Notes: generated by a model not told the origin, from the letters alone. Shown: positions 25,846-34,454, numbered from the stretch's first letter. The stretch is DNA of 48,801 nt from Flavobacteriaceae bacterium (GCA_017852395.1 JAFMLE010000017.1:1-48801); one strand, 5' to 3'. Program-made: numbers and translations.

Positions 25846-26061
25846 ATGAAAAAACGATTTACCGCGCTTCGCTATCTATTGATTCTTTTACCCTTGGGCT
25901 TGTTTATTCGTTTTGTGGATCTAAAAGTTTTTGAAGGGTTTCTGGGTCAAAACGAACAAACAGAACATTTTATATATCTCGGGGGATTATTGCTTATGGT
26001 TGGTTTTTTAATTGCAGTGATTCTTTACATTGATAAAAATTCAAACAACACAAACGTTTAA
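25846..26061 (+). CDS. small two-helix membrane protein, 71 residues
   Basis: From the ATG at 25846 the product (MKKRFTALRYLLILLPLGLF...) has two predicted membrane helices, residues about 8-22 and 45-63, joined by an acidic loop (FEGFLGQNEQTEH) and ending in an Asn-rich tail. A TTG start 27 bases earlier is possible but would overlap the promoter box. Family not recognised. It lies 20 bases before the flavin reductase gene. Confidence 0.6.
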   Translation: MKKRFTALRYLLILLPLGLFIRFVDLKVFEGFLGQNEQTEHFIYLGGLLLMVGFLIAVILYIDKNSNNTNV

Positions 26062-26081
26062 AATCAAAGGGCCGTATTCTT

Positions 26082-26702
26082 ATGCGTACATTTTCTAAAA
26101 AAGATATTGACGGTATGGATAAAATCTACCGCCTCAATATGATCAACAGCATTACTGGTTATAAATCGGCCAACCTTATCGGCACCCAATCGGCTTCTGG
26201 AATCGCAAATATTGCCGTATTTAGTTCCGTAATTCATTTGGGGAGTCAACCCCCATTGTTGGGTTTTATACTCCGACCCACTACGGTACCCAGACACACG
26301 TATCAAAATTTGAAAGCAAACGGGATTTTTTCCGTAAATCATATCCATGCAGATCAAATAGCAGACGCACACCATACAAGTGCCAAATATCCAGACAATG
26401 TTTCTGAATTTGATCACACACAATTGGTCGCCCAATACCATTCTCAATGGCCTGCACCATTTGTAAAAGATGCCCCCATACAGTTGGCTTGTCGTTATCA
26501 AAACGAATATCCTATAGAAGAAAATGGAACTATTTTGATTGTTGGAAGCATCGAAACTATTTACCTAAAAGAAGATTTACTGATGGACGATGGTTGGGTT
26601 CGCCTCGATCGAGGCAATATCGTGGCCATTAATGGTTTAGACGGTTATGCAAAACCTGAGCTGATCGAGCGCTTTTCCTATGCACGACCCAAAAAAGTCT
26701 AA
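26082..26702 (+). CDS. flavin reductase-like FMN-binding protein
   Basis: The 206-residue protein resembles the flavin reductase-like domain family, a split-barrel FMN fold. Visible marks are INSITGYKSANLIGTQSASGIANIAVFSSVIHLGSQPPLLGFI near the N-terminus, typical of the FMN-binding strands, then TYQNLKANGIFSVNHI and a later LACRYQNEYPIEENG. It may reduce flavin or act as a small oxidoreductase; the substrate is unknown. Its stop interlocks with that of kynU (shared CTAA). Confidence 0.8.
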   Translation: MRTFSKKDIDGMDKIYRLNMINSITGYKSANLIGTQSASGIANIAVFSSVIHLGSQPPLLGFILRPTTVPRHTYQNLKANGIFSVNHIHADQIADAHHTSAKYPDNVSEFDHTQLVAQYHSQWPAPFVKDAPIQLACRYQNEYPIEENGTILIVGSIETIYLKEDLLMDDGWVRLDRGNIVAINGLDGYAKPELIERFSYARPKKV

Positions 26703-27946
26703 GAAAGTGCTTCGGCAAGAATTTCTCCAAATCGATATACCTCACTAAAGGTATTATATTGTGCGGTCGGTGCCAATCGAATTGCATCTGGTTCGCGCCA
26801 ATCTACATAGACCCCCTGACGTTGCAAATCATCAAAAATACGTCTGCCTTCTTTATTGAAAATTAGCGTAAGTTGTGCTCCGCGCAGCTTTGGTGTAATG
26901 ATTGAAAACTTAGAACCGCGTTGTTCCAAAATCTCTAATAACACCTTTTCTAAAAAAGTGGTCAGCATTTTTTGACGGTCAAAAAATGCGTGAGGCGCCA
27001 TTTTATTTCGCAACTGCAAAGCAGCACAAAGAGGGGCTAGCGCAAAAATGCTTGGGGTACTTTGATGCCAGGAAGCAGCGTGTTGGGCCCCCTCATATTT
27101 TGGCTCCATAAGAAAACGTTTTTCTTTGGGTACGCCCCACCAACCTTTGAGGGTAGGTCCCTTTTGATCAAGGTGTTTTTTGTGGATAAAAATTCCACCA
27201 ATACTTCCGGGGCCACCATTGAGGTATTTATAAGAACACCAAGCGGCAAAGTCAACCCCCCAATCGTGCAGGTGCAAGGGCACATTGCCAACCGCATGAG
27301 CAAGGTCATACCCAGCAATTGCTCCTACCTTGTGTGCTGCAGCCGTGATTTTTTCAAGCTCAAAAAGCTGGCCATTATAATAATTGACACCTCCCAAAAA
27401 AACCAGGGCCAATTGATCTCCAACGGCTGCAATCTGATCCAAAAAATCTTGGGTATCCCAACAAGTCCCCCTTCTTGGGATTTCTATAAGCGCATCCTCG
27501 GGAGAAATACCATGAAATTCTAGCTGGCTTTTAATCAAATATTGATCTGAAGGAAACGCTTTTTCCTCAACAATTATTTTAAAACGCTTTTGAGAGGGTT
27601 TGTAAAAATGCAGCAAAAGAAAATGGAGGTTTACGGTAAGCGAATTTAAAACGGCAACTTCTGTGTCTTGAGCACCCACCCAAGGTAAAAGTTCTTGAGC
27701 GGCTTGCTGCTCCAAATCCCACCATGGTGGCTGTGCCTCAAAAAAACCTTCTACACCATGCGCTGCCCATTGCGCATTAATCATTTCTACAGCCTTATGT
27801 GCATTATGAGCCGGAAGCCCCAATGAGTTTCCTAGAAAATAAATCGCCTTTTTTTGAAGGTGTTGTGGAAAAACATAGGCTTCTTGAAGGGTGTCTAAAG
27901 CAAATTTTTTATCCATCATTTGGGCAAAAGCCAGGCTATTCTCCAT
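26699..27946 (-). CDS. kynU: kynureninase
   Basis: Kynureninase is a PLP enzyme that cleaves kynurenine to anthranilate and alanine, or 3-hydroxykynurenine to 3-hydroxyanthranilate. The 415-residue protein has the expected motifs: FLGNSLGLPA at residues 38-47, GYDLAHAVGN with Asp214 binding the PLP ring, and Lys240 in CSYKYLNGGPG as the Schiff-base lysine. The length is normal. No other kynurenine-pathway gene (tryptophan dioxygenase, formamidase, monooxygenase) is present in the window. It diverges from the O-methyltransferase gene across a shared palindromic promoter. Confidence 0.95.
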   Translation of the reverse strand: MENSLAFAQMMDKKFALDTLQEAYVFPQHLQKKAIYFLGNSLGLPAHNAHKAVEMINAQWAAHGVEGFFEAQPPWWDLEQQAAQELLPWVGAQDTEVAVLNSLTVNLHFLLLHFYKPSQKRFKIIVEEKAFPSDQYLIKSQLEFHGISPEDALIEIPRRGTCWDTQDFLDQIAAVGDQLALVFLGGVNYYNGQLFELEKITAAAHKVGAIAGYDLAHAVGNVPLHLHDWGVDFAAWCSYKYLNGGPGSIGGIFIHKKHLDQKGPTLKGWWGVPKEKRFLMEPKYEGAQHAASWHQSTPSIFALAPLCAALQLRNKMAPHAFFDRQKMLTTFLEKVLLEILEQRGSKFSIITPKLRGAQLTLIFNKEGRRIFDDLQRQGVYVDWREPDAIRLAPTAQYNTFSEVYRFGEILAEALS

Positions 27947-27966
27947 AGTTATTTTTCAATAGGAGT

Positions 27967-27997
27967 TAAAGATACACCAAATTGAAGGGCAGAACAA
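27967..27997 (-). promoter_or_regulatory. candidate kynU promoter
   Basis: On the minus strand a TTG (27997-27995), a 20-base spacer and TATCTTTA (27974-27967; one mismatch to TAnnTTTG) precede the kynU ATG by 20 bases. The -33 element lies in one arm of the palindrome AACAAG-CC-CTTGTT (27993-28006). Confidence 0.5.
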
Positions 27998-28001
27998 GCC
28001 C

Positions 28002-28031
28002 TTGTTTTCCATGAAAATACCTGTATTTTTG
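28002..28031 (+). promoter_or_regulatory. promoter of the O-methyltransferase gene
   Basis: TTG (28002-28004), 19 bases, then TATTTTTG (28024-28031) is a full match to the Bacteroidetes -33/-7 consensus. Only four bases separate the box from the ATG at 28036, so the mRNA may be leaderless. The TTG is the right arm of the palindrome shared with kynU. Confidence 0.65.
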
Positions 28032-28035
28032 AGCT

Positions 28036-28677
28036 ATGCAACTCAACGCGCAAACCCTAGTGGATTATGCTGAAAAACACAGCGGTGATGAACCACCGCT
28101 GTTGGAACAATTGCGGCGGGCAACCCATCAAAAGATTTTGCAGCCACGGATGCTGAGTGGGGCGCTCCAAGGGCGCTTATTAGCACTACTCGCTCAATTA
28201 AAGCAACCCAAAAGCATCCTTGAAGTAGGCACTTTTACGGGATATGCTACGCTTTGTTTAGCAGAAGGGTTAGCCGCTGATGGTTCACTACATACCATTG
28301 ATAAAAATGAAGAACTTTCTGACTTTCAGCGTTTTTATTTTGATCAAAGCCCCTTCGGAAAGCAAATTGTACAGCACTTGGGTGATGCCTTGGAAATCAT
28401 TCCAAAATTAGCAGGGCCTTTCGATTTGGTCTTTTTAGATGCCGATAAGAAAAATTACCTAAATTACCTCGAACTCCTACTTCCCAAAATGAACTCTGGA
28501 GCACTTTTGATTACCGATAATGTGCTATGGAGCGGCAAAGTGCTTTCAAAACCCGATCCCAAAGATTTGGATACCATTGTCTTGGCACAATACAATCAAA
28601 AAATTGCTTCGGATCCGCGGCTAGAAACAGTTATGTTGCCTTTTAGGGATGGAATTAGTGTCAGTAGGCTGCGCTAG
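28036..28677 (+). CDS. O-methyltransferase (CCoAMT/COMT-like family 3)
   Basis: This SAM-dependent O-methyltransferase belongs to the caffeoyl-CoA/catechol group. The 213-residue protein has ILEVGTFTGYATLCLAEGL (SAM loop), DLVFLDADKKNYLNYLELL with the metal-binding Asp and the DNVLWSGKV motif, then a short C-terminal strand LPFRDGISVSR. The length is typical. These enzymes methylate catechol-like hydroxyls using a divalent metal. The substrate is unknown, though the divergent kynureninase makes hydroxy-anthranilate-type products. Its stop interlocks with the tatA stop (CTAG). Confidence 0.92.
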   Translation: MQLNAQTLVDYAEKHSGDEPPLLEQLRRATHQKILQPRMLSGALQGRLLALLAQLKQPKSILEVGTFTGYATLCLAEGLAADGSLHTIDKNEELSDFQRFYFDQSPFGKQIVQHLGDALEIIPKLAGPFDLVFLDADKKNYLNYLELLLPKMNSGALLITDNVLWSGKVLSKPDPKDLDTIVLAQYNQKIASDPRLETVMLPFRDGISVSRLR

Positions 28678-28946
28678 AGATTACGCTTAATCGAGTCGGT
28701 CAACTCGTCAAAATCTTTCTTTACTTCCTTCACCTCCTTTGTAAAAGTATCCTTTAGGGCTTTGGAAGGGTCGTCTACTTTGGCCGATTTTTGAATTTCA
28801 GATTTGATGTCATTGGTTGCTTGACGTATTTGAGTCATTCCCTTGGCCAAACCTCTGGCAATAGTCGGTATTTTATCGGCTCCAAAAACCAACAATACGA
28901 TAAAGAAAATAAAAACAATTTCGGCACCACTAATAAAAAACATCAC
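28674..28946 (-). CDS. tatA: twin-arginine translocase subunit TatA/E
   Basis: TatA forms the pore-like part of the Tat pathway that exports folded proteins. The 90-residue protein has the standard layout: a short N-terminal hydrophobic helix (AEIVFIFFIVLLVFGADKIP), a hinge, an amphipathic helix (TIARGLAKGMTQIRQATNDIKSEIQ) and a charged tail. Two adjacent ATGs are possible starts. tatC is not in the window. A strong terminator separates it from the M1 peptidase gene upstream, so it needs its own promoter. Confidence 0.92.
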   Translation of the reverse strand: MMFFISGAEIVFIFFIVLLVFGADKIPTIARGLAKGMTQIRQATNDIKSEIQKSAKVDDPSKALKDTFTKEVKEVKKDFDELTDSIKRNL

Positions 28947-28979
28947 GAGCTCTGAATTTGATGCTAAGTTATCAATTTT

Positions 28980-29010
28980 AAAAAAACGCCTCGAAAAATC
29001 GAGGCGTTTT
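28980..29010 (-). terminator. terminator after the M1 peptidase gene
   Basis: A 12-bp perfect stem (28983-28994 with 28999-29010), a four-base loop and a T-run on the minus strand make a strong rho-independent terminator, 9 bases after the peptidase stop codon. Confidence 0.92.
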
Positions 29011-29018
29011 AATCGGTC

Positions 29019-31334
29019 TTAACCTTTTATTTTTTCTTTGAATTTATCAAAGTCAGTTTGAGACTCTTGTTTTGGCCAACTGTTGTTTTCGGTATCAATA
29101 TCTGCGGTTTGTGCATCAGGGTCAACTTTGATACCCACCAATTCTTTGTTGGTTGCAAGAACTTTTTTGACCGAAGCATCGTTTTTGCGCCATACCTGTA
29201 CTGGATAATTGACCCGCTCTTTGGTGCCATCTGCATATTCATACTCTACGATAAGCGGCATGACTAAACCTCCGGGCTTCTCAAATTCGACTTCATAAAA
29301 ATATTTTGGGACTTCCATATTGTTACGCTCGGTCTCCGAGTAGTTGTCCATTACATATTCTTTTAGCGATTGCGACTGTTCCATCGGATCTGCATTGGCG
29401 AGATTCGGATCAAAATCCGCACTGTCCTCGGCCACCATAAACATCATATCCGGTGGCAAATCGTTAATGGTCATTCCATATCCTTTGAGCAATTCGTCCA
29501 CTTCGGCACCTGGCTTGGGCGACACATAATAACGCTTAACCGATTTTACTCCTATATCTACATAGTCTGTGGTATAAAACCAACCTCTCCAAAACCAATC
29601 TAAATCAACGGCAGAAGCATCTTCCATTGTTCTAAAGAAGTCTTCGGGTGTAGGATGTTTAAACATCCAGCGTTGCGCATAAGTTTTAAAGGCGTGGTCA
29701 AACAATTCGTGTCCCATAACGGTTTCTCTAAGAATATTAAGTGCCGTAGCTGGCTTTGCATAGGCATTAGGGCCAAGCTGAAAAACGTTTTCTGGGTTAG
29801 ACATAATAGGAGAAATAAACTCTTGATTGCCGGCCATATACGGTACAATCTTTGACGGGTCTCCTCTTCGAGAGGGATATTTTTCGAGCGGTGCAATTGC
29901 GCTGGGGTAGGCTGCACCAAATTCTTGCTCGGTTAGATATTGCATAAAGGTATCCAAACCTTCATCCATCCATCCCCATTGACGCTCATCTGAGTTTACA
30001 ATCATTGGGAAATAGTTGTGACCTACTTCATGAATGATCACACTGATCATTCCAAATTTGGTCCGGTCAGAATAGGTACCATCGGGGTTTGGACGACCAT
30101 AGTTCCAGCAAATCATAGGGTACTCCATCCCTTGGTTTTTGGCATGGACAGATACCGCTTTGGGGTACGGATAATTGAAGGTAAATTTAGAATAGGTTTT
30201 CAGGGTCTGAGCCACAGCCTGAGTCGAATATTCTTCCCACAAAGGGTTTCCTTCTTTTGGATAAAGTGACACGGCCATTACCTTACGAGGGCCAACTTGT
30301 ACGGCCATCATATCCCAGATGTACTTTCTAGAACTTGTAAAAGCAAAGTCGCGTACATTTTCTGCAATAAACTTCCATGTTTGTTTTTTGTCTGAAAATT
30401 GTGATTCTTTGGCAGTGGCTTCCTCTTGAGTAACAATAATTACGGGTTTGTCAAAAGAATTTTGTGCTTCTTTATAACGATTATATTCGGTTCTTGTAAG
30501 CACATCCTTGGGGTTTTGAAGCACACCAGTTGCATCTACGATGTGATCTGCAGGCACGGTGAGATTGACTTCATAGTTTCCAAAATTCAAGGCAAATTCG
30601 CCGTTGCCCCAAAACTGGTAGTTTTGCCAACCTTCAACATCATTGTAAACAGCCATTCTAGGGAAAAATTGCGCGATCACATAGGTACGATTTCCATCCT
30701 CTGGAAAATATTCATACCCTGAACGGGCACGGTTGGTGACATGATTATTGACATTATACCACCATTTGATCGAAAATTGATACGATTCACCACTTTTGAT
30801 GGGTTGCGGTAAATCGATACGCATCATGGTCATGTTGATGGTGTGCTTTAAAGCACGCCCGTTGGCATCTTTGACTTCAGAGATGTTAAATCCTCCATCA
30901 AAGGGGCTTTCCAAAAAGTCTTTGGCAAAACTGCCGGGCTGTGCTAAGGGCGACATTCCAGAACCATTTTTCTCCAATGCTGGTGCATCTTTTTTGCGGA
31001 TGTTTTGATCGAGTTGTACCCAAAGATATTCTAAGGCATCGGGAGAATTGTTGATGTATGTTATGGTTTCGTCTCCATAAATTTTTTGATTTTTATCATC
31101 CAACTCAATATCCATCTTGTAGTTCACTTGTTGTTGATAATAGTCCACGCCAGGAGCTCCCGAAGCAGTTCGGTAGCTGTTTGGAGTCGAAAATTCTTCG
31201 TACAACTGTTTAAACTTGTTGTTATTGAGGTGACCAGGAGCACGCTCTGTCGGTGTTTCTTGAGCAAAACCAATGGCCGAAAAACCGGTCATAAGAATGC
31301 TGCATAACAGTAAAAAAGATTTGTTCATTGTCAT
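29019..31334 (-). CDS. exported M1 family zinc aminopeptidase-like protein
   Basis: The 771-residue protein begins with a signal peptide (MTMNKSFLLLCSILMTGFSAIGFAQ) and carries the M1 zinc motif HEVGH (residues 435-439) with the third ligand Glu458 after 18 intervening residues, as in aminopeptidase N and leukotriene A4 hydrolase. The N-terminal region (YKMDIELDDKNQKIYGDETITYINNS) is the beta-saddle domain. It is likely periplasmic or surface-located. No type IX sorting domain is evident at the C-terminus, which is charged (QTDFDKFKEKIKG). The start could also be the ATG at 31328. A longer frame to 31382 lacks a proper signal. Confidence 0.88.
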   Translation of the reverse strand: MTMNKSFLLLCSILMTGFSAIGFAQETPTERAPGHLNNNKFKQLYEEFSTPNSYRTASGAPGVDYYQQQVNYKMDIELDDKNQKIYGDETITYINNSPDALEYLWVQLDQNIRKKDAPALEKNGSGMSPLAQPGSFAKDFLESPFDGGFNISEVKDANGRALKHTINMTMMRIDLPQPIKSGESYQFSIKWWYNVNNHVTNRARSGYEYFPEDGNRTYVIAQFFPRMAVYNDVEGWQNYQFWGNGEFALNFGNYEVNLTVPADHIVDATGVLQNPKDVLTRTEYNRYKEAQNSFDKPVIIVTQEEATAKESQFSDKKQTWKFIAENVRDFAFTSSRKYIWDMMAVQVGPRKVMAVSLYPKEGNPLWEEYSTQAVAQTLKTYSKFTFNYPYPKAVSVHAKNQGMEYPMICWNYGRPNPDGTYSDRTKFGMISVIIHEVGHNYFPMIVNSDERQWGWMDEGLDTFMQYLTEQEFGAAYPSAIAPLEKYPSRRGDPSKIVPYMAGNQEFISPIMSNPENVFQLGPNAYAKPATALNILRETVMGHELFDHAFKTYAQRWMFKHPTPEDFFRTMEDASAVDLDWFWRGWFYTTDYVDIGVKSVKRYYVSPKPGAEVDELLKGYGMTINDLPPDMMFMVAEDSADFDPNLANADPMEQSQSLKEYVMDNYSETERNNMEVPKYFYEVEFEKPGGLVMPLIVEYEYADGTKERVNYPVQVWRKNDASVKKVLATNKELVGIKVDPDAQTADIDTENNSWPKQESQTDFDKFKEKIKG

Positions 31335-31347
31335 TTTATTTGTGGCT

Positions 31348-31398
31348 TTAAATGTAATTATATTAATGAAAATTTGGTCCATGTATTAAATGTAATTA
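31348..31398. repeat. 13-bp direct repeat upstream of the M1 peptidase gene
   Basis: TTAAATGTAATTA occurs at 31348-31360 and again at 31386-31398, exactly, 38 bases apart start to start. On the minus strand each copy contains TACATTTA, one mismatch from the TAnnTTTG box, so they could be tandem promoter elements or binding sites. Confidence 0.45.
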
Positions 31399-31405
31399 AG
31401 ATGTG

Positions 31406-31942
31406 TTAATTGGCGGTAGTTAAAATTTGCTCTTGCGGATTAGCGGCCGTCAAAAGAATGCTTTTTCTATACGCGCCATTTTTAAAGTGTAGTATGTTTT
31501 TTTGTTCGTCAAAAAGATCAAAGAGGATTTGATTTTTGATGATTAACCTATCGGGCAGGCTTTCCATTGGAAGCTCTAAATACATCAAAACCAAATCGTT
31601 GCGATATTCTTTCCCCAATATTGCATACTCAAGTTCTTGTTCTGGAGTGGCTAACACAAATTTTTGGCGAATATATTTTTCCAAATAGGCCACAATTCTG
31701 TCCGCTTCATTGTCTGGTGCCAAACGCAAAGAGGCATCATACCTTTGGTTTAGTACCGCTTGCACATCATCAATAAACAGTTGCATGGTGATCTGTATTT
31801 GTTGGTTTTGGGGTCGGTAATCCAAGGTCGTTGTTGAGACATAAAATTTGTGGTTGTCTTGTGGCACTAAAGCCATAAACAAGGCCAAGGCCATAAAACT
31901 CAATAAGGCAATTTTCAATTGGAGGCCTAGTGATTTCATCAT
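31406..31942 (-). CDS. DUF6702 family envelope protein
   Basis: The 178-residue protein has an N-terminal hydrophobic signal or anchor (LKIALLSFMALALFMALVPQ) followed by HKFYVSTTTLDYRPQNQQIQITMQLFIDDVQAVL, the pattern of DUF6702, a Bacteroidetes family of unknown function usually found near carboxypeptidase-regulatory-like proteins and M1 peptidases. It lies in a leftward run between such a pair here, which supports the assignment and suggests the three act together in the envelope. Confidence 0.75.
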   Translation of the reverse strand: MMKSLGLQLKIALLSFMALALFMALVPQDNHKFYVSTTTLDYRPQNQQIQITMQLFIDDVQAVLNQRYDASLRLAPDNEADRIVAYLEKYIRQKFVLATPEQELEYAILGKEYRNDLVLMYLELPMESLPDRLIIKNQILFDLFDEQKNILHFKNGAYRKSILLTAANPQEQILTTAN

Positions 31943-31957
31943 TGAATTTTTGGGGGT

Positions 31958-32683
31958 TTATTTCAATGTATTGCGATACGCGTTACTGGCTTCCATCAAA
32001 TAATCAATAAGCATAAATTGCTCACTCTGCTTTAATAACTTTTGAGTAGGCAACTCTTGATCCACATACTCCAAAAAACCGATGATCTGATCTTGTTGCA
32101 AACCCAGGTCTGCAGTAAAAAACCGATCGTCAAACACATACGGCAATACCTCTGATGGTTTCAACTTTTTCTGCCCATTTTCGGATCGATTGCTGACCAG
32201 TTGTGCGATGAGCTTGGCAACATTAATCAGATTAACTCCGTTGGTCATCACGCGATCATCTACTAAGGCATTGTTGATTTTGGTCGATTTGTCTTGCGAG
32301 TAGTCGTAGCCTTTAAATTCTTCTTCCTTAAGATTGAGAAATTTTTCGACATTTTCGGGGCCTACTACAATCTCATCAAGCGCATTTACGCGGTCATTGA
32401 CTTCGACCACCAAGCGATTTTTCATCAAAATATCCGAAGTTATTTTTACTGATTTGATGTTGTACTGTACGGAAGAAAAAATAATCTCATCATTGAGACC
32501 GGCCAGTATCTCAAATTCGCCGTTACCGTCGGTAATTGTGTTGAGTTGTGCCGTGTTATTGACCACATTTGCAGCTACTACATTGCTGTTGCGATACAAA
32601 AGCTTTCCTTTGAGGTACTGGCGTTGCTGACCAAACAGCACAACACTCCACAGACAAAACAGCAATAAGAAAAAACGTTGCAT
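31958..32683 (-). CDS. exported carboxypeptidase-regulatory-like domain protein
   Basis: The 241-residue protein has a signal peptide (MQRFFLLLFCLWSVVLFGQQ) and then a CarboxypepD_reg-like beta-sandwich: LKGKLLYRNSNVVAANVVNNTAQLNTITDGNGEFEILA, the motif that begins many SusC proteins and surface proteins in Bacteroidetes. The C-terminal part (LNLKEEEFKGYDYSQDKSTKINN onward) is helical and of unknown function. It is 15 bases upstream of the DUF6702 gene, so they form an operon. Confidence 0.8.
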   Translation of the reverse strand: MQRFFLLLFCLWSVVLFGQQRQYLKGKLLYRNSNVVAANVVNNTAQLNTITDGNGEFEILAGLNDEIIFSSVQYNIKSVKITSDILMKNRLVVEVNDRVNALDEIVVGPENVEKFLNLKEEEFKGYDYSQDKSTKINNALVDDRVMTNGVNLINVAKLIAQLVSNRSENGQKKLKPSEVLPYVFDDRFFTADLGLQQDQIIGFLEYVDQELPTQKLLKQSEQFMLIDYLMEASNAYRNTLK

Positions 32684-32750
32684 AGGTAAATATACGTTAC
32701 CCGATGTAATTTAATGGAAATGAAGGTGTTAATTTTTGTGAAAAAATTAG

Positions 32751-32823
32751 AGCGGGAGACCGGGTTCGAACCGGCGACATTCAGCTTGGAAGGCTGACGC
32801 TCTACCAACTGAGCTACTCCCGC
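32751..32823 (-). tRNA. tRNA-Gly (anticodon TCC)
   Basis: The minus strand folds as a tRNA: acceptor GCGGGAG with CTCCCGC, D arm AGCTCAGTTGGTAGAGC, anticodon stem TCAGC/GCTGA enclosing CTTCCAA (anticodon TCC, reading GGA/GGG), and T arm GGTTCGAACCC. The discriminator is T (U in RNA), as usual for bacterial tRNA-Gly. The CCA end is not encoded. Confidence 0.95.
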
Positions 32824-32954
32824 CTATAGCGCAAATATATTGTTTTTTTGTTTCAAAATGCACGATGCAATTCAATAAAAAACGCCGCTTAAAAAACGGT
32901 TATTTTTTTCTAATTAAATCTTCTTTTAACTTTAGCCTTCAACGAAACCTCATT

Positions 32955-33671
32955 ATGCTAAAAATTTCATCCGGATTTCTTTTTTTATTACTCCTACTCA
33001 ATTCTTGTCAAGCACAACAAAACAGCCCTTCACCTTTGCAATTGATGGGCAAAACTGACACGCATTTGATCGGCACGGACTATCAATTACAACCCGAGGC
33101 AATGGCTGCGTTAGAGCAAATGACCGCAGCAGCGGCTAAGGCCGGTATCAACATAAAGGTTGTCTCTGCTTTCCGATCCTACGAAAGGCAACGAGCCATA
33201 TGGAATCGCAAGTATGTCGCCAATCGTGAAGTGGGGCTTTCACCCGAAGAAAATCGGAAAAAAATCATCACCTATTCGACCCTTCCGGGCACATCGCGTC
33301 ACCACTGGGGAACCGATATTGATATTATTGATGGAGGGGCAACTGTAGAAGGAGACGTGCTTCTGGCAACCCATTTTCACGAGGGCGGCCCTTTTGAAAA
33401 ACTTCGATTATGGCTCGAAGCCCATGCTGCCGAATATGGTTTTTATTGCGCCTATCCCAATAATGCAGAACGAACTGGTTTCAACTATGAACCTTGGCAT
33501 TATAGCTATGCCCCAATTGCCAAAAGATATTTTGAGGCGTTTCAAAATGCAGATCTCTATGAGATGCTCAAAGACAGTCTATTGGAAGGTCAAAGCGATA
33601 TGACTAAAATATTTTTGGACGACTACCGAAACACACATATTAACGGTGTGGCTCCTTTTTTAAAAAATTGA
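32955..33671 (+). CDS. M15 family D,D-carboxypeptidase lipoprotein (VanY-like)
   Basis: From the ATG at 32955 the protein has 238 residues with a lipoprotein signal ending at Cys18 (LLLLNSC). The M15B zinc peptidase motifs are present: SAFRSYERQ, SRHHWGTDIDI with zinc-binding His and Asp, and EPWHYSY with the final His. Such enzymes trim the terminal D-Ala from peptidoglycan side chains. An in-frame upstream extension to 32865 would be basic and overlaps the likely promoter, so it is left out. It converges with yaaA, seven bases apart. Confidence 0.88.
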   Translation: MLKISSGFLFLLLLLNSCQAQQNSPSPLQLMGKTDTHLIGTDYQLQPEAMAALEQMTAAAAKAGINIKVVSAFRSYERQRAIWNRKYVANREVGLSPEENRKKIITYSTLPGTSRHHWGTDIDIIDGGATVEGDVLLATHFHEGGPFEKLRLWLEAHAAEYGFYCAYPNNAERTGFNYEPWHYSYAPIAKRYFEAFQNADLYEMLKDSLLEGQSDMTKIFLDDYRNTHINGVAPFLKN

Positions 33672-33678
33672 TGCTTTA

Positions 33679-34440
33679 TTATCTGACAAAAACGGGCTGC
33701 AAGGCGTCTTTAGTGTCTGCCTCGCTATACCGATAACCATCTTCGGCAAACGCCAATACATCCTCAATATTTTTGGCATTAGTTTCGAGGAGATAACGTG
33801 CCATGACGCCACGGGCCTTTTTGGCAAAAAACGATATGATTTTTAACTGTCCGTTTTTATAGTCTTTAAATTGTGGACTGACAATAGTAGCATCAATCTT
33901 TTTAGCATCAATGGCTTTAAAATATTCGTTGCTCGCCAAATTGACTAATAAATCATCTTGAGTCATCTCTTCATTGATTGCAGCCGTTATTTTGGTTTTC
34001 CAAAAGGCGTACAAATCTTTTTTAGAACCTATTTTGAGTGTGGTTCCCATTTCCAACCGATAGGCTTGAATCAAATCCAAGGGACGAAGCAATCCATAGA
34101 GCCCAGATAATATACGTAAACGTTCTTGCATGACTGGAATTTTTGCAGCCTGCAAAGTCCCAACCTCCAATCCTTGATAGACATCACCACTAAAGGTATA
34201 GACCGCTGGTCGGGCATTGGTTGGACTGAACGGGAGTTGAAATTCTTGATTACGCTGCCAGTTGAGGTTGCTTAAATTTTCAGAGATTCCCATCAGTGTG
34301 CCAAGCGCTTTAACACTTTTTTTTCGCAAAACCGTGTTGACTCGAGCGGCAGCATTTAAAAAAATTGGTTGTGTGAATTCTACTTCAGGGAGGTCCCCAT
34401 CTAACTGAAGTGATTTGGCTGGTGAAATAACAATCTTCAT
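33679..34440 (-). CDS. yaaA: peroxide stress protein YaaA
   Basis: YaaA-family proteins lower intracellular free iron under hydrogen peroxide stress in E. coli. The 253-residue protein has the family start MKIVISPAKSL and the conserved segments YTFSGDVYQGLEV, LSGLYGLLRPLD, VNLASNEYFKAI and FFAKKARGVMARY. The length is typical. It has a well-matched promoter 14 bases upstream. Confidence 0.93.
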   Translation of the reverse strand: MKIVISPAKSLQLDGDLPEVEFTQPIFLNAAARVNTVLRKKSVKALGTLMGISENLSNLNWQRNQEFQLPFSPTNARPAVYTFSGDVYQGLEVGTLQAAKIPVMQERLRILSGLYGLLRPLDLIQAYRLEMGTTLKIGSKKDLYAFWKTKITAAINEEMTQDDLLVNLASNEYFKAIDAKKIDATIVSPQFKDYKNGQLKIISFFAKKARGVMARYLLETNAKNIEDVLAFAEDGYRYSEADTKDALQPVFVR

Positions 34441-34454
34441 ACGTCCTTTTTTCT

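Noticed and set aside
32578-32808. A 76-residue frame running through tRNA-Gly
   Set aside because: It overlaps the tRNA and the start of the carboxypeptidase-regulatory-like gene; it is a shadow frame.
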